64,000 nt of DNA from Colwellia sp. 20A7 (GCF_009832865.1 NZ_CP047130.1:4154001-4218000), one strand, 5' to 3'. Positions 15,971 to 26,222 are shown, counted from the first letter of the stretch. Program-made: numbers and translations. Notes: generated from the sequence alone by a model not told the origin.

Positions 15971-16609
15971 TTAGTTCAGCTTGCTTAAGGTAATGATTTT
16001 TCCATCTGCGGCTTCTGCATCACTATGGTCATGGGTAACCATAATCGCAGGCAGTTGATGATATCGAATTTGTTCAAACACTAATTCACGGGTATCTTCA
16101 CGCAATTGTGAATCTAGCTTACTGAAAGGTTCATCCAGTAAAATGGCTTTGGGTTCACTTAGTAATACTCGAAGCAATGCAACACGTGCTTGCTGTCCGC
16201 CAGAAAGGTTATCAGGGTGACGATCAGCCAAACCTTTCAAGCCAACTTGCGCTAATGAAGCTTCTATTTTATCAAGACGTTGTTTTTTATTACCCGGCGG
16301 CATAGCAAAAGCGATATTACCTGCCACTGATAAATGAGAAAACAACAAAGCGTCTTGATATAAAACGCCAACATGACGTTGGTGTGCAGGTGTAAAGGTA
16401 ATATTAGTGTCGTTCAACCACACTTCTCCATCGGCATGAAAGCCAGATGGAAGAGCGCCGGTTAGCCAGTTAAGTAAACTTGATTTACCACTGCCCGACG
16501 GCCCCATAAGTGTGAGAATTTCGCCACCATTAACTTGTTCGTTTAAACTCAGTAATAACTCGTTTTGACGAAACAATTGTAAATTCTTTATATGTAAAGA
16601 TGATTGCAT
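15971..16609 (-). CDS. ynjD: ABC transporter ATPase (YnjD-like)
   Basis: A 212-residue ATPase with Walker A GPSGSGKSS (36-44), Q-loop YQDALLF, signature LSGGQQ (135-140), Walker B AILLDEP (155-161) and switch histidine in MVTHDHSDA. It is short, like E. coli YnjD and ThiQ. It powers import together with the permease immediately upstream (9-bp gap). The substrate of the Ynj system is not established; thiamine-like and metal or lipid-linked compounds have been considered because of relatives. Confidence 0.9.
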   Translation of the reverse strand: MQSSLHIKNLQLFRQNELLLSLNEQVNGGEILTLMGPSGSGKSSLLNWLTGALPSGFHADGEVWLNDTNITFTPAHQRHVGVLYQDALLFSHLSVAGNIAFAMPPGNKKQRLDKIEASLAQVGLKGLADRHPDNLSGGQQARVALLRVLLSEPKAILLDEPFSKLDSQLREDTRELVFEQIRYHQLPAIMVTHDHSDAEAADGKIITLSKLN

Positions 16610-16618
16610 TTAATAACC

Positions 16619-18409
16619 TTAACGATGTGCAACTTTGTAAATAAACTTAGGTAAAACCCACGCCAATATAAAACCAATAAGCGGTAATAACATTTGCATA
16701 AGTGCGTACACAGCGCTGGTACGTCGACTTGCGCCATTAGCTAGGGTGATAGCTTCTGTGGTAATGGTAGTTATACGTCCCCCGCCAGCTAATAATGTTG
16801 GTAAGTACTGACCAAAACTTATTGCTAAACCTAATGCAGCCGCAATTAAAATCGGTGCAATTAACTGCGGAAGTTTTACTTTTAAGAACACTTTACAAGG
16901 TTTAGTGCCTAAACTGGCAGCAACAATAGCAAAACGTGAATCTAATTGTCTGTAACTACTCGCCAAAGACAAAAACACATAGGGTAAAACAAACAACAAA
17001 TGCGCTATCACCACATTAATATAGCTAATAAAACTGACTTGTACTGCTATTAATTGTTGTATCCAAACAAGTCCGAATAAAAACGCAATACTAGGCACAA
17101 GCAAAGGAATATAAATAATTAAACTGGTAAAGCGTGACAGTAACTTTCCTTTTATTTGCTCTGATTCTAAGCAAAGTAGCGTTAATGAAATCGCAATTAA
17201 TGTCGTTATGATACCGATAACAAGGGTGTTAACTAAAGGCTCGCCCATTTGCATTACAGCACTTTTCCAGTGTAATAAAGTAAATGAATCAGGTAGTGCC
17301 GACGGGAAACGCCAAAAACCTGCAATTGACCAAAGCACTAAACCAAGTAAAGCTAGGCCAATAAAACTAATAACTAATATCGTTATCGCACCTGTCACTT
17401 TTTGCCAGTAAGAGCCACCGTATTCGCGCCTGCCATTTGTGAGTGATTCACAAAATAAGCATTTAACAAGTTTTTCACCTGCAAGCCATAATGCTAACAA
17501 ACCACCTGTTAGTGCTAGTTGTATTAAAGCCCCTGCTGAGGCCTTAATACGTAAATTTAAATCAACATCGTTAAACCAATGCATAATAGCAACAGCAAGT
17601 GTTGGTGGCGTATTAGGTCCTAATATAAGCGGCATTTCGACGCTTGAGCTAGCGTAAGCTAATACGGCTAGAAGTGGTAAACGTAATAAAGGATATAAGC
17701 TAGGTAGTATGACTTTAAAAAAGGCAGTCATTGGACAGTAGCCTAAGTTAAGCGCTACTTTATGTTGTTGGCGAAGTTTTTTACCTAGTTCAGGTTGTGC
17801 TAATGCACCTAAAGCCATTAACAATAAGAATGGTAGCTCTTTTAAGGTTAAACCTAAGATGATACTAATACCGTAAGGATCGTGCGGAAAAATACCATTA
17901 GGCGCTAATTCCCAACCACTTAACCAAGGTGAAAATATACGAGAAATCATACCCGATGGTGCAATTAAAAATCCAACCGCAATTGCCGCCGCCGCATGAG
18001 GAATAACAAGAATAGGACTTAAAACTTGTTGAATACGATCTAACCACACACTATTAAAGAACGCTGCCAGGATCATTAAGGTAACAACAAAAGCGAGTAA
18101 CGTACTCACTAAACCTGTCGCAAGACTTAAGCCGATCATCTGGCCAAAACCTGATGTTTGCCAAAGAGCGTTAAAACCCTGCAGGCCAAATTCATATTGA
18201 CTCAGCGCGGGTGCCCAACCAAAAGCAGGAAGTAAAACGCCAATTAAGCCGCCAAATACAGGCACAATTAATAAAAGCAGTAAAAACTTAGGGCTGAATT
18301 TAACCATACGTGTAAACCAATCGGTTGAATGATTTAACTGACTGCCGCTTTGGCTATTTTTTTGCTTACTTTTTTGAATAGTACTTTTACTGCGGTTTAT
18401 TTCAGTCAC
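16619..18409 (-). CDS. ynjC: ABC transporter permease, two fused domains (YnjC-like)
   Basis: A 596-residue inner membrane permease formed from two binding-protein-dependent transport domains in tandem, as in ThiP, FbpB and YnjC. Each half has about six helices; EAA-like loops are seen near LNLGYCPMTAFFKVILP and AASLGTKPCKVFLKVKLPQL. A basic cytoplasmic N-terminus of about 35 residues precedes the first helix. Start overlaps the binding-protein stop by ATGA; the ATPase follows after 9 bp. Confidence 0.9.
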   Translation of the reverse strand: MTEINRSKSTIQKSKQKNSQSGSQLNHSTDWFTRMVKFSPKFLLLLLIVPVFGGLIGVLLPAFGWAPALSQYEFGLQGFNALWQTSGFGQMIGLSLATGLVSTLLAFVVTLMILAAFFNSVWLDRIQQVLSPILVIPHAAAAIAVGFLIAPSGMISRIFSPWLSGWELAPNGIFPHDPYGISIILGLTLKELPFLLLMALGALAQPELGKKLRQQHKVALNLGYCPMTAFFKVILPSLYPLLRLPLLAVLAYASSSVEMPLILGPNTPPTLAVAIMHWFNDVDLNLRIKASAGALIQLALTGGLLALWLAGEKLVKCLFCESLTNGRREYGGSYWQKVTGAITILVISFIGLALLGLVLWSIAGFWRFPSALPDSFTLLHWKSAVMQMGEPLVNTLVIGIITTLIAISLTLLCLESEQIKGKLLSRFTSLIIYIPLLVPSIAFLFGLVWIQQLIAVQVSFISYINVVIAHLLFVLPYVFLSLASSYRQLDSRFAIVAASLGTKPCKVFLKVKLPQLIAPILIAAALGLAISFGQYLPTLLAGGGRITTITTEAITLANGASRRTSAVYALMQMLLPLIGFILAWVLPKFIYKVAHR

Positions 18410-19821
18410 GGAGTAACACCATAACGTTTTTTCCAGCCTTGCGTTATGGCTTCAACCCAACTTGGGTGAGGCTCACTTAAGGTACGTGTAATACTATTAA
18501 AAGCTAAAGCACTTGGATGTGGTGTTTGTGTTTTAAATAAGTTTTGTTGTAATGCTGTTAACGTAGAAGCAATAAGCACTGTTTTATCACCCCATACTTC
18601 TGCTTGTTGCTTATAAGCTTGTGCTTGTGGGCTCAATAAAAAGTTTGCGACAAGTTGTGCGCCTGCGCCATGGCTAGCATTGTAAGGAATGCCAACAAAG
18701 TGTGTATTACTTAAACTGCCATCTGACATAGCATAGCTACGAATGCTTTGTGGTAAATCGTAACGTTTAACCGCTGCCGGAATTTCAGGGCCTGAAAAAG
18801 TAAATGCTAAACTTAATTCTGTGTCATCCACTAAACGACGCATTTCAACGCCAGTTTGCATAAAATGTTTACCTTTGCGCCATAAGTTAGGATGTAATTC
18901 GTCTAAAAAAGCCCATAAAGGCTGTAAAACTTCTTCGATATTTTCTGATGTTGCAGGTGCATACAGCGGGTTTTTATAGCTAGCGCCACTTTTTTTATGT
19001 AAGTTTTTATCTTTTAAAGTAGCAAGGCCATCTTGATGCAAAACCACCAAAGCATATTTTAAAAAACTCAAACCTAAAAAAGCAGGCGGCTTTGGATAAC
19101 TAAACCGTCCAGGGTGCTGTTTCGTCCACGTTAATAGTTCGGCTAAGTTTTGCGGAGGTGTTGCCGTAGCAAGTTGATCGTAATAAAAAGTCAGTGATGC
19201 TTGGCCCCATGGTGATTCCATACCTAAAGTTGGCACACCAAAATCTAGGGTAACAGCAGGGTTGTTCTTAGGATCGGTTAGCTGAAAGTTAGGGAGTTCG
19301 TCCGCCCACCCCTTTAATAAGAGAGAATGCTGAGCCATGGTCGAAAAGTTAGCACCGTTGATCCAAACTAAATCAACATTCCCTTGAGCGTTATTGTTCG
19401 CTGATTTTTCAGCCAATACACGGCTCACCGCTTCACTGGTGTCGCTAAGTTTTACATGTTGTAAATTAATGTGGTATTGCTCTTTAACTTGCTGTGCAAC
19501 CCATTGAATATAAGCATTGATTTGAGCGTCTCCGCCCCAGGCATGAAAATATACAGGCTGACTTTTACCTTTTTCTTCAATATCTTGCCAATGTAAATTT
19601 GAAGCTATGCTAGTTACTTTTTTACTTGGTGTAACTTCATTAAATACAGTTTCATTAAGTACACTTTCGCTAGGTATAGTTTCATCAGGTACGGTTGCAT
19701 TTACATTCGTTACACTAGCTAAAGCCCATAAAAGGCTTGCCCACAAAGCAACAATCAATAATTGCTTTGTGGTAGTAATAAAATAGCTAAACGAAGATAA
19801 CAAGTGTTTAACGCGCGGCAT
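18406..19821 (-). CDS. ynjB: ABC transporter substrate-binding protein (YnjB-like)
   Basis: A 471-residue protein with an N-terminal signal segment (LLIVALWASLLWALASVTNVNA, ending near 43) and the type 2 periplasmic binding fold. Visible are QPVYFHAWGGDAQINAYIQW, VDLVWINGANF and FGVPTLGMESPWGQ, all close to YnjB. It is longer than E. coli YnjB (388 residues), partly from an extra Thr/Glu/Val-rich spacer after the signal. It captures the unknown ligand in the periplasm. It overlaps the DUF547 gene by 14 bp, so translation is probably coupled. Confidence 0.9.
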   Translation of the reverse strand: MPRVKHLLSSFSYFITTTKQLLIVALWASLLWALASVTNVNATVPDETIPSESVLNETVFNEVTPSKKVTSIASNLHWQDIEEKGKSQPVYFHAWGGDAQINAYIQWVAQQVKEQYHINLQHVKLSDTSEAVSRVLAEKSANNNAQGNVDLVWINGANFSTMAQHSLLLKGWADELPNFQLTDPKNNPAVTLDFGVPTLGMESPWGQASLTFYYDQLATATPPQNLAELLTWTKQHPGRFSYPKPPAFLGLSFLKYALVVLHQDGLATLKDKNLHKKSGASYKNPLYAPATSENIEEVLQPLWAFLDELHPNLWRKGKHFMQTGVEMRRLVDDTELSLAFTFSGPEIPAAVKRYDLPQSIRSYAMSDGSLSNTHFVGIPYNASHGAGAQLVANFLLSPQAQAYKQQAEVWGDKTVLIASTLTALQQNLFKTQTPHPSALAFNSITRTLSEPHPSWVEAITQGWKKRYGVTP

Positions 19822-20653
19822 TCAAGTCCCAGTTATAGTCTAAAAAGTCAATATCTACTTGGTTCATCTTTAGTAACTTTTGTTGTGTTTCTGTTAAGTT
19901 CAACGCGCCACTATATAACAGTATAAAGCTTGTTAATGAATTAGTGCCTCTAAAACCTTTTTCAAAATCACCACCATACCACTTAAAAATTGATGAAATT
20001 TGTAATTCTTTGGTCGTTAATTTGTTACGACTTTCATCACTTAAAAAACGTATTGTTTGTTGTTGTAACTGCTGTTCTAGCTTACTTTCAGTATACGCTT
20101 CACCGCGTAAAGCTGGACAACCAATACTGGCACAATTAACGGCAAAATGAATACGTGGATCAGGGTAATTACCGCTACCACGAATTAATTCATGTTCAAC
20201 TTCATCTAAACTACGCTTTTTACCTAATAAAGAAACAAACTCTTTGCTCCAAGGAGAGCTAAATAAGCTCCCTAGATCTTTAATTGATTCCAGTTCAGGG
20301 TATTCAGTTAAGATAAATGACACTGTCCATGCATTGTATGCATTAATTAAAAAAGCTAACTGTTTGGCATTTGACCATTGATCGAAAGTAGCTTGGTTAA
20401 TATTGCTTAATGACGTTAAATAATGGTTTAACGTCACTTCTTCTTTTTTAAATCCCGCATAGTCAACGGCTGTACTATGATCATTATTAATGCTTTTAAC
20501 ATGTTTGCTTAACAATGCTTGCCAAGGTTCATGTATGTCCTGCGCAAAACTAACAGAACTACAGAATACACTTAACGCAATTAATAGAGTGCTTAGTGGC
20601 TGTTTAAACGGCTTAAGCATAGTTTGCCTAACTATTTGTAATACAGATAACAT
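19808..20653 (-). CDS. exported DUF547 protein
   Basis: A 281-residue protein with a signal peptide (LLIALSVFCSSVSFAQ) and the DUF547 core: AFLINAYNAWTVSFIL, then HFAVNCASIGCPALRGEAY and a final FLDYNWDLN. Asn/Tyr and Cys residues in these motifs are strictly conserved in the family, which hints at an enzyme, but no activity is established. The start ATG overlaps the upstream stop by one base (TAATG). DUF547 genes often neighbour FAD-dependent disulfide reductases and lipid genes in proteobacteria, as here. Confidence 0.88.
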   Translation of the reverse strand: MLSVLQIVRQTMLKPFKQPLSTLLIALSVFCSSVSFAQDIHEPWQALLSKHVKSINNDHSTAVDYAGFKKEEVTLNHYLTSLSNINQATFDQWSNAKQLAFLINAYNAWTVSFILTEYPELESIKDLGSLFSSPWSKEFVSLLGKKRSLDEVEHELIRGSGNYPDPRIHFAVNCASIGCPALRGEAYTESKLEQQLQQQTIRFLSDESRNKLTTKELQISSIFKWYGGDFEKGFRGTNSLTSFILLYSGALNLTETQQKLLKMNQVDIDFLDYNWDLNAAR

Positions 20654-22806
20654 TAGCCTCTTCTCCAGGTGTGATATTTCTCAAGCCAATTTAAAACAGT
20701 TTCTGGCGCATGTGCTCTTTTCCATTCGCCTGCTGCATACTTGTTACCTTCAGCCCATGTTGGATAACTGTGGATAGTACCTAAAATTTTGTTAAGGCCT
20801 AAACCATGTTTCATTGCTAAAACAAACTCAGCGATTAAGTCACCCGCATGTTCAGACACTACCGTTACACCTAAAATTTTGTCTTTGCCTTTTGGCGTAA
20901 TAACTTTAATAAAGCCCTTAGTAGCACTGTCTGTTATTGCACGATCCAGCTCTTCAAATTCAAAACGTGTAATTTCGTAATCTATACCTTTATCAATAGC
21001 ATCTTGTTCATTTAAACCAACACGTGCTACTTCAGGATCAATAAACGTGGTCCATGGAATAACGCGGTAATCGACTTTGAACTTCTTAAGATGACCAAAT
21101 AAACCGTTAACTGCTGCGTACCAACCTTGATGTGCTGCAACATGAGTAAACTGGTAAGGACCAACAATGTCACCTGCTGCAAAAATATTTGGGTATAAGG
21201 TTTCTAAATATTCATTGGTCACAACTGTACGGTTAGTTTCAATACCTAATTCTTCAAGTCCGTAACCTTTAAGACGTGCACTACGCCCTACTGCACATAA
21301 TAACTCATCGTATTCAATTTCTAATTCTTTATCATTATGCTTAACAATAATGAACTTCTTACCGTCACGAGCTTCACAGCGTAATGCTTGATGCGATGTT
21401 AAAATATTAACGCCACTTTCTGTTAACGCTTCGTGTGCGAAGGTAGACACTTCAAGATCTTCTTTGATCATGATGCGTTCTGCCATCTCAACTTGTGTAA
21501 CGTTCGAACCTAAGCGAGCAAAACTTTGTGCTAACTCACTACCAATTGGACCGCCACCAAGAACAACAAGTTTTTTAGGTGCTTCGTCTAATTCTGCAAA
21601 CTTACTCCATAATGTATCACTAGTAACATAACCGGTTTCTTCAATACCTGGTAAAGGTGGAACAAATGGGCGTGCGCCAGTAGCAATAACAATAGTACGA
21701 GCAGTTAATGTTTGTGTACCACCATCGTTAAGTTTAATTTCAACAGTCCATGGGTCGATTAACTTACCGTAACCTTTAACAACTTCTACGCCTAAGTCGG
21801 TGTAACGTTCAACACTATCGTGTGGTGCAACGTCTGCGATAACTTTATGAACACGTGCCATTACTTTTTTGAATGAAAACTGTGGCGTTGCGTTTTCAAG
21901 GCCATAATGTTCACCGTGACGAATTTGTTCCGCTATTTTTGCACTTTTAATAATGGCTTTACTTGGCACACAACCATAGTTTAAACAGTCACCGCCCATT
22001 TCACCCGCTTCAATCAGCGTTACTTTAGCTTTTACCGCAGCGGCGATATAACTAGTCACTAAACCACCAGCACCCGCACCGATAACAATCATGTTACGGT
22101 CAAATTGTTTAGGTTTTGAATAGTTTTTGTATACTCGACGTTTTTTAAACACGTTGATGATTCCTTTTGCAATAAATGGGAATATTCCTAATAAAGCGAA
22201 TGATAAAATTAAGTTAAAAGATAAAATGCCCGATAAACTATCTATTTTTGCAAGCTCAGTTCCGGCGTTAACAAAAACAAAAGTACCTGCAATCATACCG
22301 ACTTGGCTTACCCAATAGAAAGTCCAAGATTTAATTGCGGTAACGCCCATTAATAAATTAATTAAAAAGAATGGGAAAACGGGTACTAAACGTAAAGTGA
22401 ATAAGTAAAAACCACCCTCTTTTTCTACACCCGCGTCAATAGCAGCTAATCGCTCTGGGAACTTCTGCTTGATAGAATCGCGCAGTAAATAACGTGAGAC
22501 TAAAAACGCCAAAGTAGCACCAATAGTCGAAGCAAAAGAAGCAACCAATAAGCCTTCTACTAAACCAAATAAAGCGCCCGCAGCAAGTGTTAAAATAGCA
22601 GCACCCGGTAATGAAAGTGCAGTTACGACAACGTATAAAACAAAAAATCCGCCAATCACTAACCAAGGCGATTGCTCTCGCCACTCGTTAAATTGTGTCA
22701 TTGACCCTTTTAGCCCATCTAACGTTAATAGTTGGTTTAGATCAAAATGAAAGAATAGTGCTACCAAAGTAACCGCGATGATCAATAAGAGTAATTTTTT
22801 TAACAT
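20653..22806 (-). CDS. TVP38 membrane domain fused to a FAD-dependent disulfide reductase
   Basis: A 717-residue fusion. Residues 1-220 are a TVP38/TMEM64 (DedA-type) membrane domain with GAAILTLAAGALFG and FTLRLVPVFPFFLIN. Residues about 237-700 are a class I pyridine nucleotide-disulfide oxidoreductase with FAD site GAGAGG (243-248), the redox pair C274/C279 in GGDCLNYGCVPSK, an NAD(P) site GGGPIGSE and the ...AAGD motif. It resembles mercuric reductase but lacks the N-terminal HMA domain and the C-terminal CC pair, so mercury reduction is not implied. It probably moves electrons at the membrane. The fusion is known in gammaproteobacteria. Confidence 0.92.
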   Translation of the reverse strand: MLKKLLLLIIAVTLVALFFHFDLNQLLTLDGLKGSMTQFNEWREQSPWLVIGGFFVLYVVVTALSLPGAAILTLAAGALFGLVEGLLVASFASTIGATLAFLVSRYLLRDSIKQKFPERLAAIDAGVEKEGGFYLFTLRLVPVFPFFLINLLMGVTAIKSWTFYWVSQVGMIAGTFVFVNAGTELAKIDSLSGILSFNLILSFALLGIFPFIAKGIINVFKKRRVYKNYSKPKQFDRNMIVIGAGAGGLVTSYIAAAVKAKVTLIEAGEMGGDCLNYGCVPSKAIIKSAKIAEQIRHGEHYGLENATPQFSFKKVMARVHKVIADVAPHDSVERYTDLGVEVVKGYGKLIDPWTVEIKLNDGGTQTLTARTIVIATGARPFVPPLPGIEETGYVTSDTLWSKFAELDEAPKKLVVLGGGPIGSELAQSFARLGSNVTQVEMAERIMIKEDLEVSTFAHEALTESGVNILTSHQALRCEARDGKKFIIVKHNDKELEIEYDELLCAVGRSARLKGYGLEELGIETNRTVVTNEYLETLYPNIFAAGDIVGPYQFTHVAAHQGWYAAVNGLFGHLKKFKVDYRVIPWTTFIDPEVARVGLNEQDAIDKGIDYEITRFEFEELDRAITDSATKGFIKVITPKGKDKILGVTVVSEHAGDLIAEFVLAMKHGLGLNKILGTIHSYPTWAEGNKYAAGEWKRAHAPETVLNWLEKYHTWRRG

Positions 22807-22817
22807 GAATTATTGCC

Positions 22818-25172
22818 TTAAAATGTATATTGTAGAGTGACTTTGGCGTGAATAGGTAATTCAGGAAACACCAAAGTTGAACCAAAATAACCACCCTCAA
22901 ATACAGGCCTCCAGTTTTTTTGATTGGTAATATTGTTAATATCAACACGTAGTTTTGCTTGTTTGTTAATAGTATAGCTAGAATTAACATTTAACGTGTA
23001 TTGATCGCGAATTTGTACTGTCGCTAAATAATCAAGTGGGTAACTTGATGTATAAAGGGCAGCAAAACCTGCTTGCCATTTATCGGTAATATAACGACCA
23101 CCATTTAGTGTTAATGATTGTTCAGGAATGCCTTGTAATCGACGATTTGAACGTTCAAATGACGCGAAATTTGGCGCGCCTATACCAGTACCTTCAATGA
23201 TATCTGGACGAGAATTATCAAAAGCGTCTGCTACTTGTGTTGAGCTTTGGCTACTAGTTGAATTGTCATAACGCGCATCAATATAGCTGTAACCAAGATT
23301 AAACCAATAAGGTGCAGCATCATAAAATACTTGTAACTCGACACCTTTCGTTTCTATGCCAGTGTTACTACCATCTCGGTTACGTAAACTTCGACGTTGA
23401 TTAAATATTGCCGTGTCAACATACCAAGAACTATCGCTAGGAATATATTTTAAGCCTACTTCATGCAGGGTGTTATCAGTTGCAAAGTTTTGTGCACTAA
23501 TTAAATTATCTACACCTAATGAAATACCACCAGCCATACTATTTGATGTTGCTTGATTATAACTAGTCGCTGCATATACGGTAATATCAGAATATAGCTT
23601 ATAGTTAATGCTCGCTTGACCAGAATGTAGCGTTTCATTAATCGTATCTTTTGCGGCTTCTTGCCCTGTAGGAGCGATAGGATCTCGAGCTTTCACATCG
23701 TAAAAATCAATACGATACCCTAGGTTTGTACGTAAACGATCACTCCATTGACTATCTTGCTGAATGGCAAAGCCTGTTTGCCAGGTCGTTGAGTCTGTTG
23801 TATCTGATAATGAGAAGTCACCAACATTGTCGCCATTAATGTCGTACTGGCCACCAGGTGAAACAAATAAACCAGAACGTAGTTCAACTAATTTAGCTTG
23901 CTGCTCTGCTGTTAGCGGAATACGGCGGTTTTCAAGAGAGCCGGTTAAATCAATAGGTAAATCCGCTTCTGTGGTAAATTGGCTGTAACCCAATACTTTG
24001 TTATAACGCACATCAACAGCGAAGATAGTTTGTTGCTCATTATTCCAATCATGACTTAATTCTAGTCTATTTTGCGCAGTATGAGCGCCGTCTATTATTT
24101 CAACAAAACTATTTTGTGCAATTTCATCACGAGTTAAGTGCTGGTAATACGAGATATTTTTTAATCGTGTTTGGCCACTTAACTCTCGGGTGTAAGTGCT
24201 ATGTAATAAAAAGGTAGTTGCATCATTTTCGTTATCTGGGTCAGTTAATACATTACTTCTGCTTATTTGTACTTGCCCTGTAGGAGAAACAATAGCGCCC
24301 GCACCAGGTACAGTGCTGCCATTACTTTGTACACCTTGCCCTGTAATATATAAACCATCATCAATTAACGCTTGTGTAGGACGGTTAATCCCTGCGTTGT
24401 CTGTGAACTCAACTTGATAATATTCGAAATTGATATCCCAAGTACTTTGACTGTCTGGTAAAAAACGAAATGCAGTGAAAAGACTGTCGCTTTTAAAACT
24501 ACTGTAATCATAGAAACTGCCATTATCGATATGCTCCGCGCTAACACGAATACCGCTTTCACCTTCAACAATCGGGGCGCCAACATCAATTTGAGCACTA
24601 TATTGATCCCAGCGACCAGCGGTTAAATTAATTTTTGCCGTACGTTCATCAATAGATGCTTTTTTTGACTGTAAATTAACAAAACCACCATTACGTTGGC
24701 TACTACCGAACAACACTGTTGGCGCGCCTTTAACAACATCTATTTGATCAACCGAATTAAATGATAAAGGTACACCAAAGCCATTATTACCGGCTTGTCG
24801 ACGCATACCATCTTGAAATAACTCACCTAATTGGCCGCGTAGTGTCGGTAAACTTGGTGCACCAAAACCACTTGCCGAATAACTATTAGGGCTAACCGCT
24901 AAAATATCTTGCAGACTGGTAATATTAAGCTGCTCCATCATTTCTTTAGTGATAGGCGTAATTGAACGAGCAATATCAGCTAACCCTAAGTCATCTCCAA
25001 AAGGGCCACTAACCATGGCATTTTTAGGAGAAATATTGTGGTTTTTAATCGCTTGTCCTGATATTTCAATCACTTCTGTTACTTCAGTGCTAGATTCACT
25101 TTTTTCTTCAGCATTCGCGATTGGAATTTGAAGAATAAAAAGAATGCTAAGAGTTATTAAGCTGTACTTCAT
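22818..25172 (-). CDS. TonB-dependent outer membrane receptor
   Basis: A 784-residue receptor. Signal peptide MKYSLITLSILFILQIPIANA; plug domain with MEQLNITSLQDILAVSP and IDVVKGAPTVLFGSSQ; then a long beta-barrel of the siderophore type ending in aromatic YTF, the outer-membrane sorting signal. It imports a scarce ligand using TonB energy. A frame 22 codons longer exists, but the signal peptide fixes the start at 25172. It heads the operon containing an ABC importer, so receptor, binding protein, permease and ATPase could form one complete two-membrane uptake route. I see no convincing Fur box upstream. Confidence 0.9.
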   Translation of the reverse strand: MKYSLITLSILFILQIPIANAEEKSESSTEVTEVIEISGQAIKNHNISPKNAMVSGPFGDDLGLADIARSITPITKEMMEQLNITSLQDILAVSPNSYSASGFGAPSLPTLRGQLGELFQDGMRRQAGNNGFGVPLSFNSVDQIDVVKGAPTVLFGSSQRNGGFVNLQSKKASIDERTAKINLTAGRWDQYSAQIDVGAPIVEGESGIRVSAEHIDNGSFYDYSSFKSDSLFTAFRFLPDSQSTWDINFEYYQVEFTDNAGINRPTQALIDDGLYITGQGVQSNGSTVPGAGAIVSPTGQVQISRSNVLTDPDNENDATTFLLHSTYTRELSGQTRLKNISYYQHLTRDEIAQNSFVEIIDGAHTAQNRLELSHDWNNEQQTIFAVDVRYNKVLGYSQFTTEADLPIDLTGSLENRRIPLTAEQQAKLVELRSGLFVSPGGQYDINGDNVGDFSLSDTTDSTTWQTGFAIQQDSQWSDRLRTNLGYRIDFYDVKARDPIAPTGQEAAKDTINETLHSGQASINYKLYSDITVYAATSYNQATSNSMAGGISLGVDNLISAQNFATDNTLHEVGLKYIPSDSSWYVDTAIFNQRRSLRNRDGSNTGIETKGVELQVFYDAAPYWFNLGYSYIDARYDNSTSSQSSTQVADAFDNSRPDIIEGTGIGAPNFASFERSNRRLQGIPEQSLTLNGGRYITDKWQAGFAALYTSSYPLDYLATVQIRDQYTLNVNSSYTINKQAKLRVDINNITNQKNWRPVFEGGYFGSTLVFPELPIHAKVTLQYTF

Positions 25173-25284
25173 GTTTCTATTTTTAATTATCGTTATATGA
25201 TGACAAAATAGACCTAGGTTACTAAAAATAAATTTCAATTTTTATTATTGTTGGCTAACTTTATGCACAATCTGTAATTGATTA

Positions 25285-25521
25285 ATGGTATTAATAAAGC
25301 ATAAACCTCTTATATGTAATAACTGCAGCAAAGCGCTTAGGCCCAATAACAATATAACGCTAGTTCACTCTTTTATTATTGGTTTTGTTATTTCTTGGGT
25401 GCTTAAAAATTACACAGAACTCAGTTTTATGTGGGTAATGAGCGTAGGCCTTTTTTTTATTATATTTTTTCAGCCGATAATTGATTTGTTATTCTCTCTT
25501 GAAGAAGACGATACTCTCTGA
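25285..25521 (+). CDS. small protein with CxxC knuckle and membrane helices
   Basis: A 78-residue frame: an N-terminal CNNC (11-14), then hydrophobic segments at about 28-40 and 47-70, then acidic EEDD at the end. This resembles small zinc-ribbon membrane proteins of marine bacteria. The ribosome site is weak. It is divergent from the TonB receptor gene. Could be a chance frame, but composition and the CxxC argue for a real gene. Confidence 0.5.
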   Translation: MVLIKHKPLICNNCSKALRPNNNITLVHSFIIGFVISWVLKNYTELSFMWVMSVGLFFIIFFQPIIDLLFSLEEDDTL

Positions 25522-25677
25522 TAATTTCCTAATACCAACGTATACTAATTTCAGTGAATACTTGTTACTGACAAAAAATACAAAGACTCGTTACCGTTTA
25601 TTCGAGTTAACTTTATTTTATATTTACCAAACAATGACACATCACTAAACTAATGTGTTAATTACAAAGGATATCCA

Positions 25678-26046
25678 ATGATAGATTTCGATAATAAAGG
25701 TTTTTTCAAACTTAAGCAGAATGCTGAATACGCAGAAAAAGTAAATGATTTACTGTTAGATGATGAACGAATAGTTGATTCATTTAAATCAATGCGAGAT
25801 GGCGTTATTTTTACCAGCAAAAGAATTATCGCCGTTAATGTGCAAGGGATTACTGGCAGCAAAAAGGATTTCACTTCATTACCTTACAAAAATATTGTTG
25901 CGTATTCTATTGAAACATCAGGCACGTTCGATCTTGATTCTGAATTAGAAATTTACTTTTCAGCGATTGGTAAAGTTAAATTTGAATTTACAGGCAAGTC
26001 TTCAATGGTTGAAATATCAAAAATAATTTCAAGCTACTTACTGTAA
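25678..26046 (+). CDS. bacterial PH-domain protein (YvbH/DUF1696-like)
   Basis: A 122-residue soluble protein. LLLDDERIVDSFKSMRDGVIFTSKRIIAVN and the later LPYKNIVAYSIETSGTFDLDSELEI are characteristic of the bacterial PH domain with YvbH-like features. These form small rings and have no defined reaction. The ATG follows AAAGGATAT. A hairpin (ATAATGCT, GCGCT, AGCATTAT) lies just downstream. Confidence 0.88.
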   Translation: MIDFDNKGFFKLKQNAEYAEKVNDLLLDDERIVDSFKSMRDGVIFTSKRIIAVNVQGITGSKKDFTSLPYKNIVAYSIETSGTFDLDSELEIYFSAIGKVKFEFTGKSSMVEISKIISSYLL

Positions 26047-26222
26047 GTTTGAATAATAATGCTGCGCTAGCATTATAAAAAAGAGCATTAAAAGGAAATA
26101 CTTACGGCTAGATAGTATAAATTTCTTTTAGCCCTCTAAGTAATCCTTTCTTTTTTGGTAAAAATTCGAATTGAATGCACATCCTGTGCAACCAACAAGC
26201 GTTATTTTTAATACCAAACCTA

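Noticed and set aside
20653..22806. Mercuric reductase.
   Set aside because: It has the redox CxxxxC and flavin sites but no HMA domain and no C-terminal CC pair, and carries a TVP38 membrane domain; mercury genes are absent nearby.
25173..25284. Fur box upstream of the TonB-dependent receptor.
   Set aside because: Only a partial match (CATCATATAACGATAATT) to the (NATWAT)3 pattern; not good enough to claim iron control.
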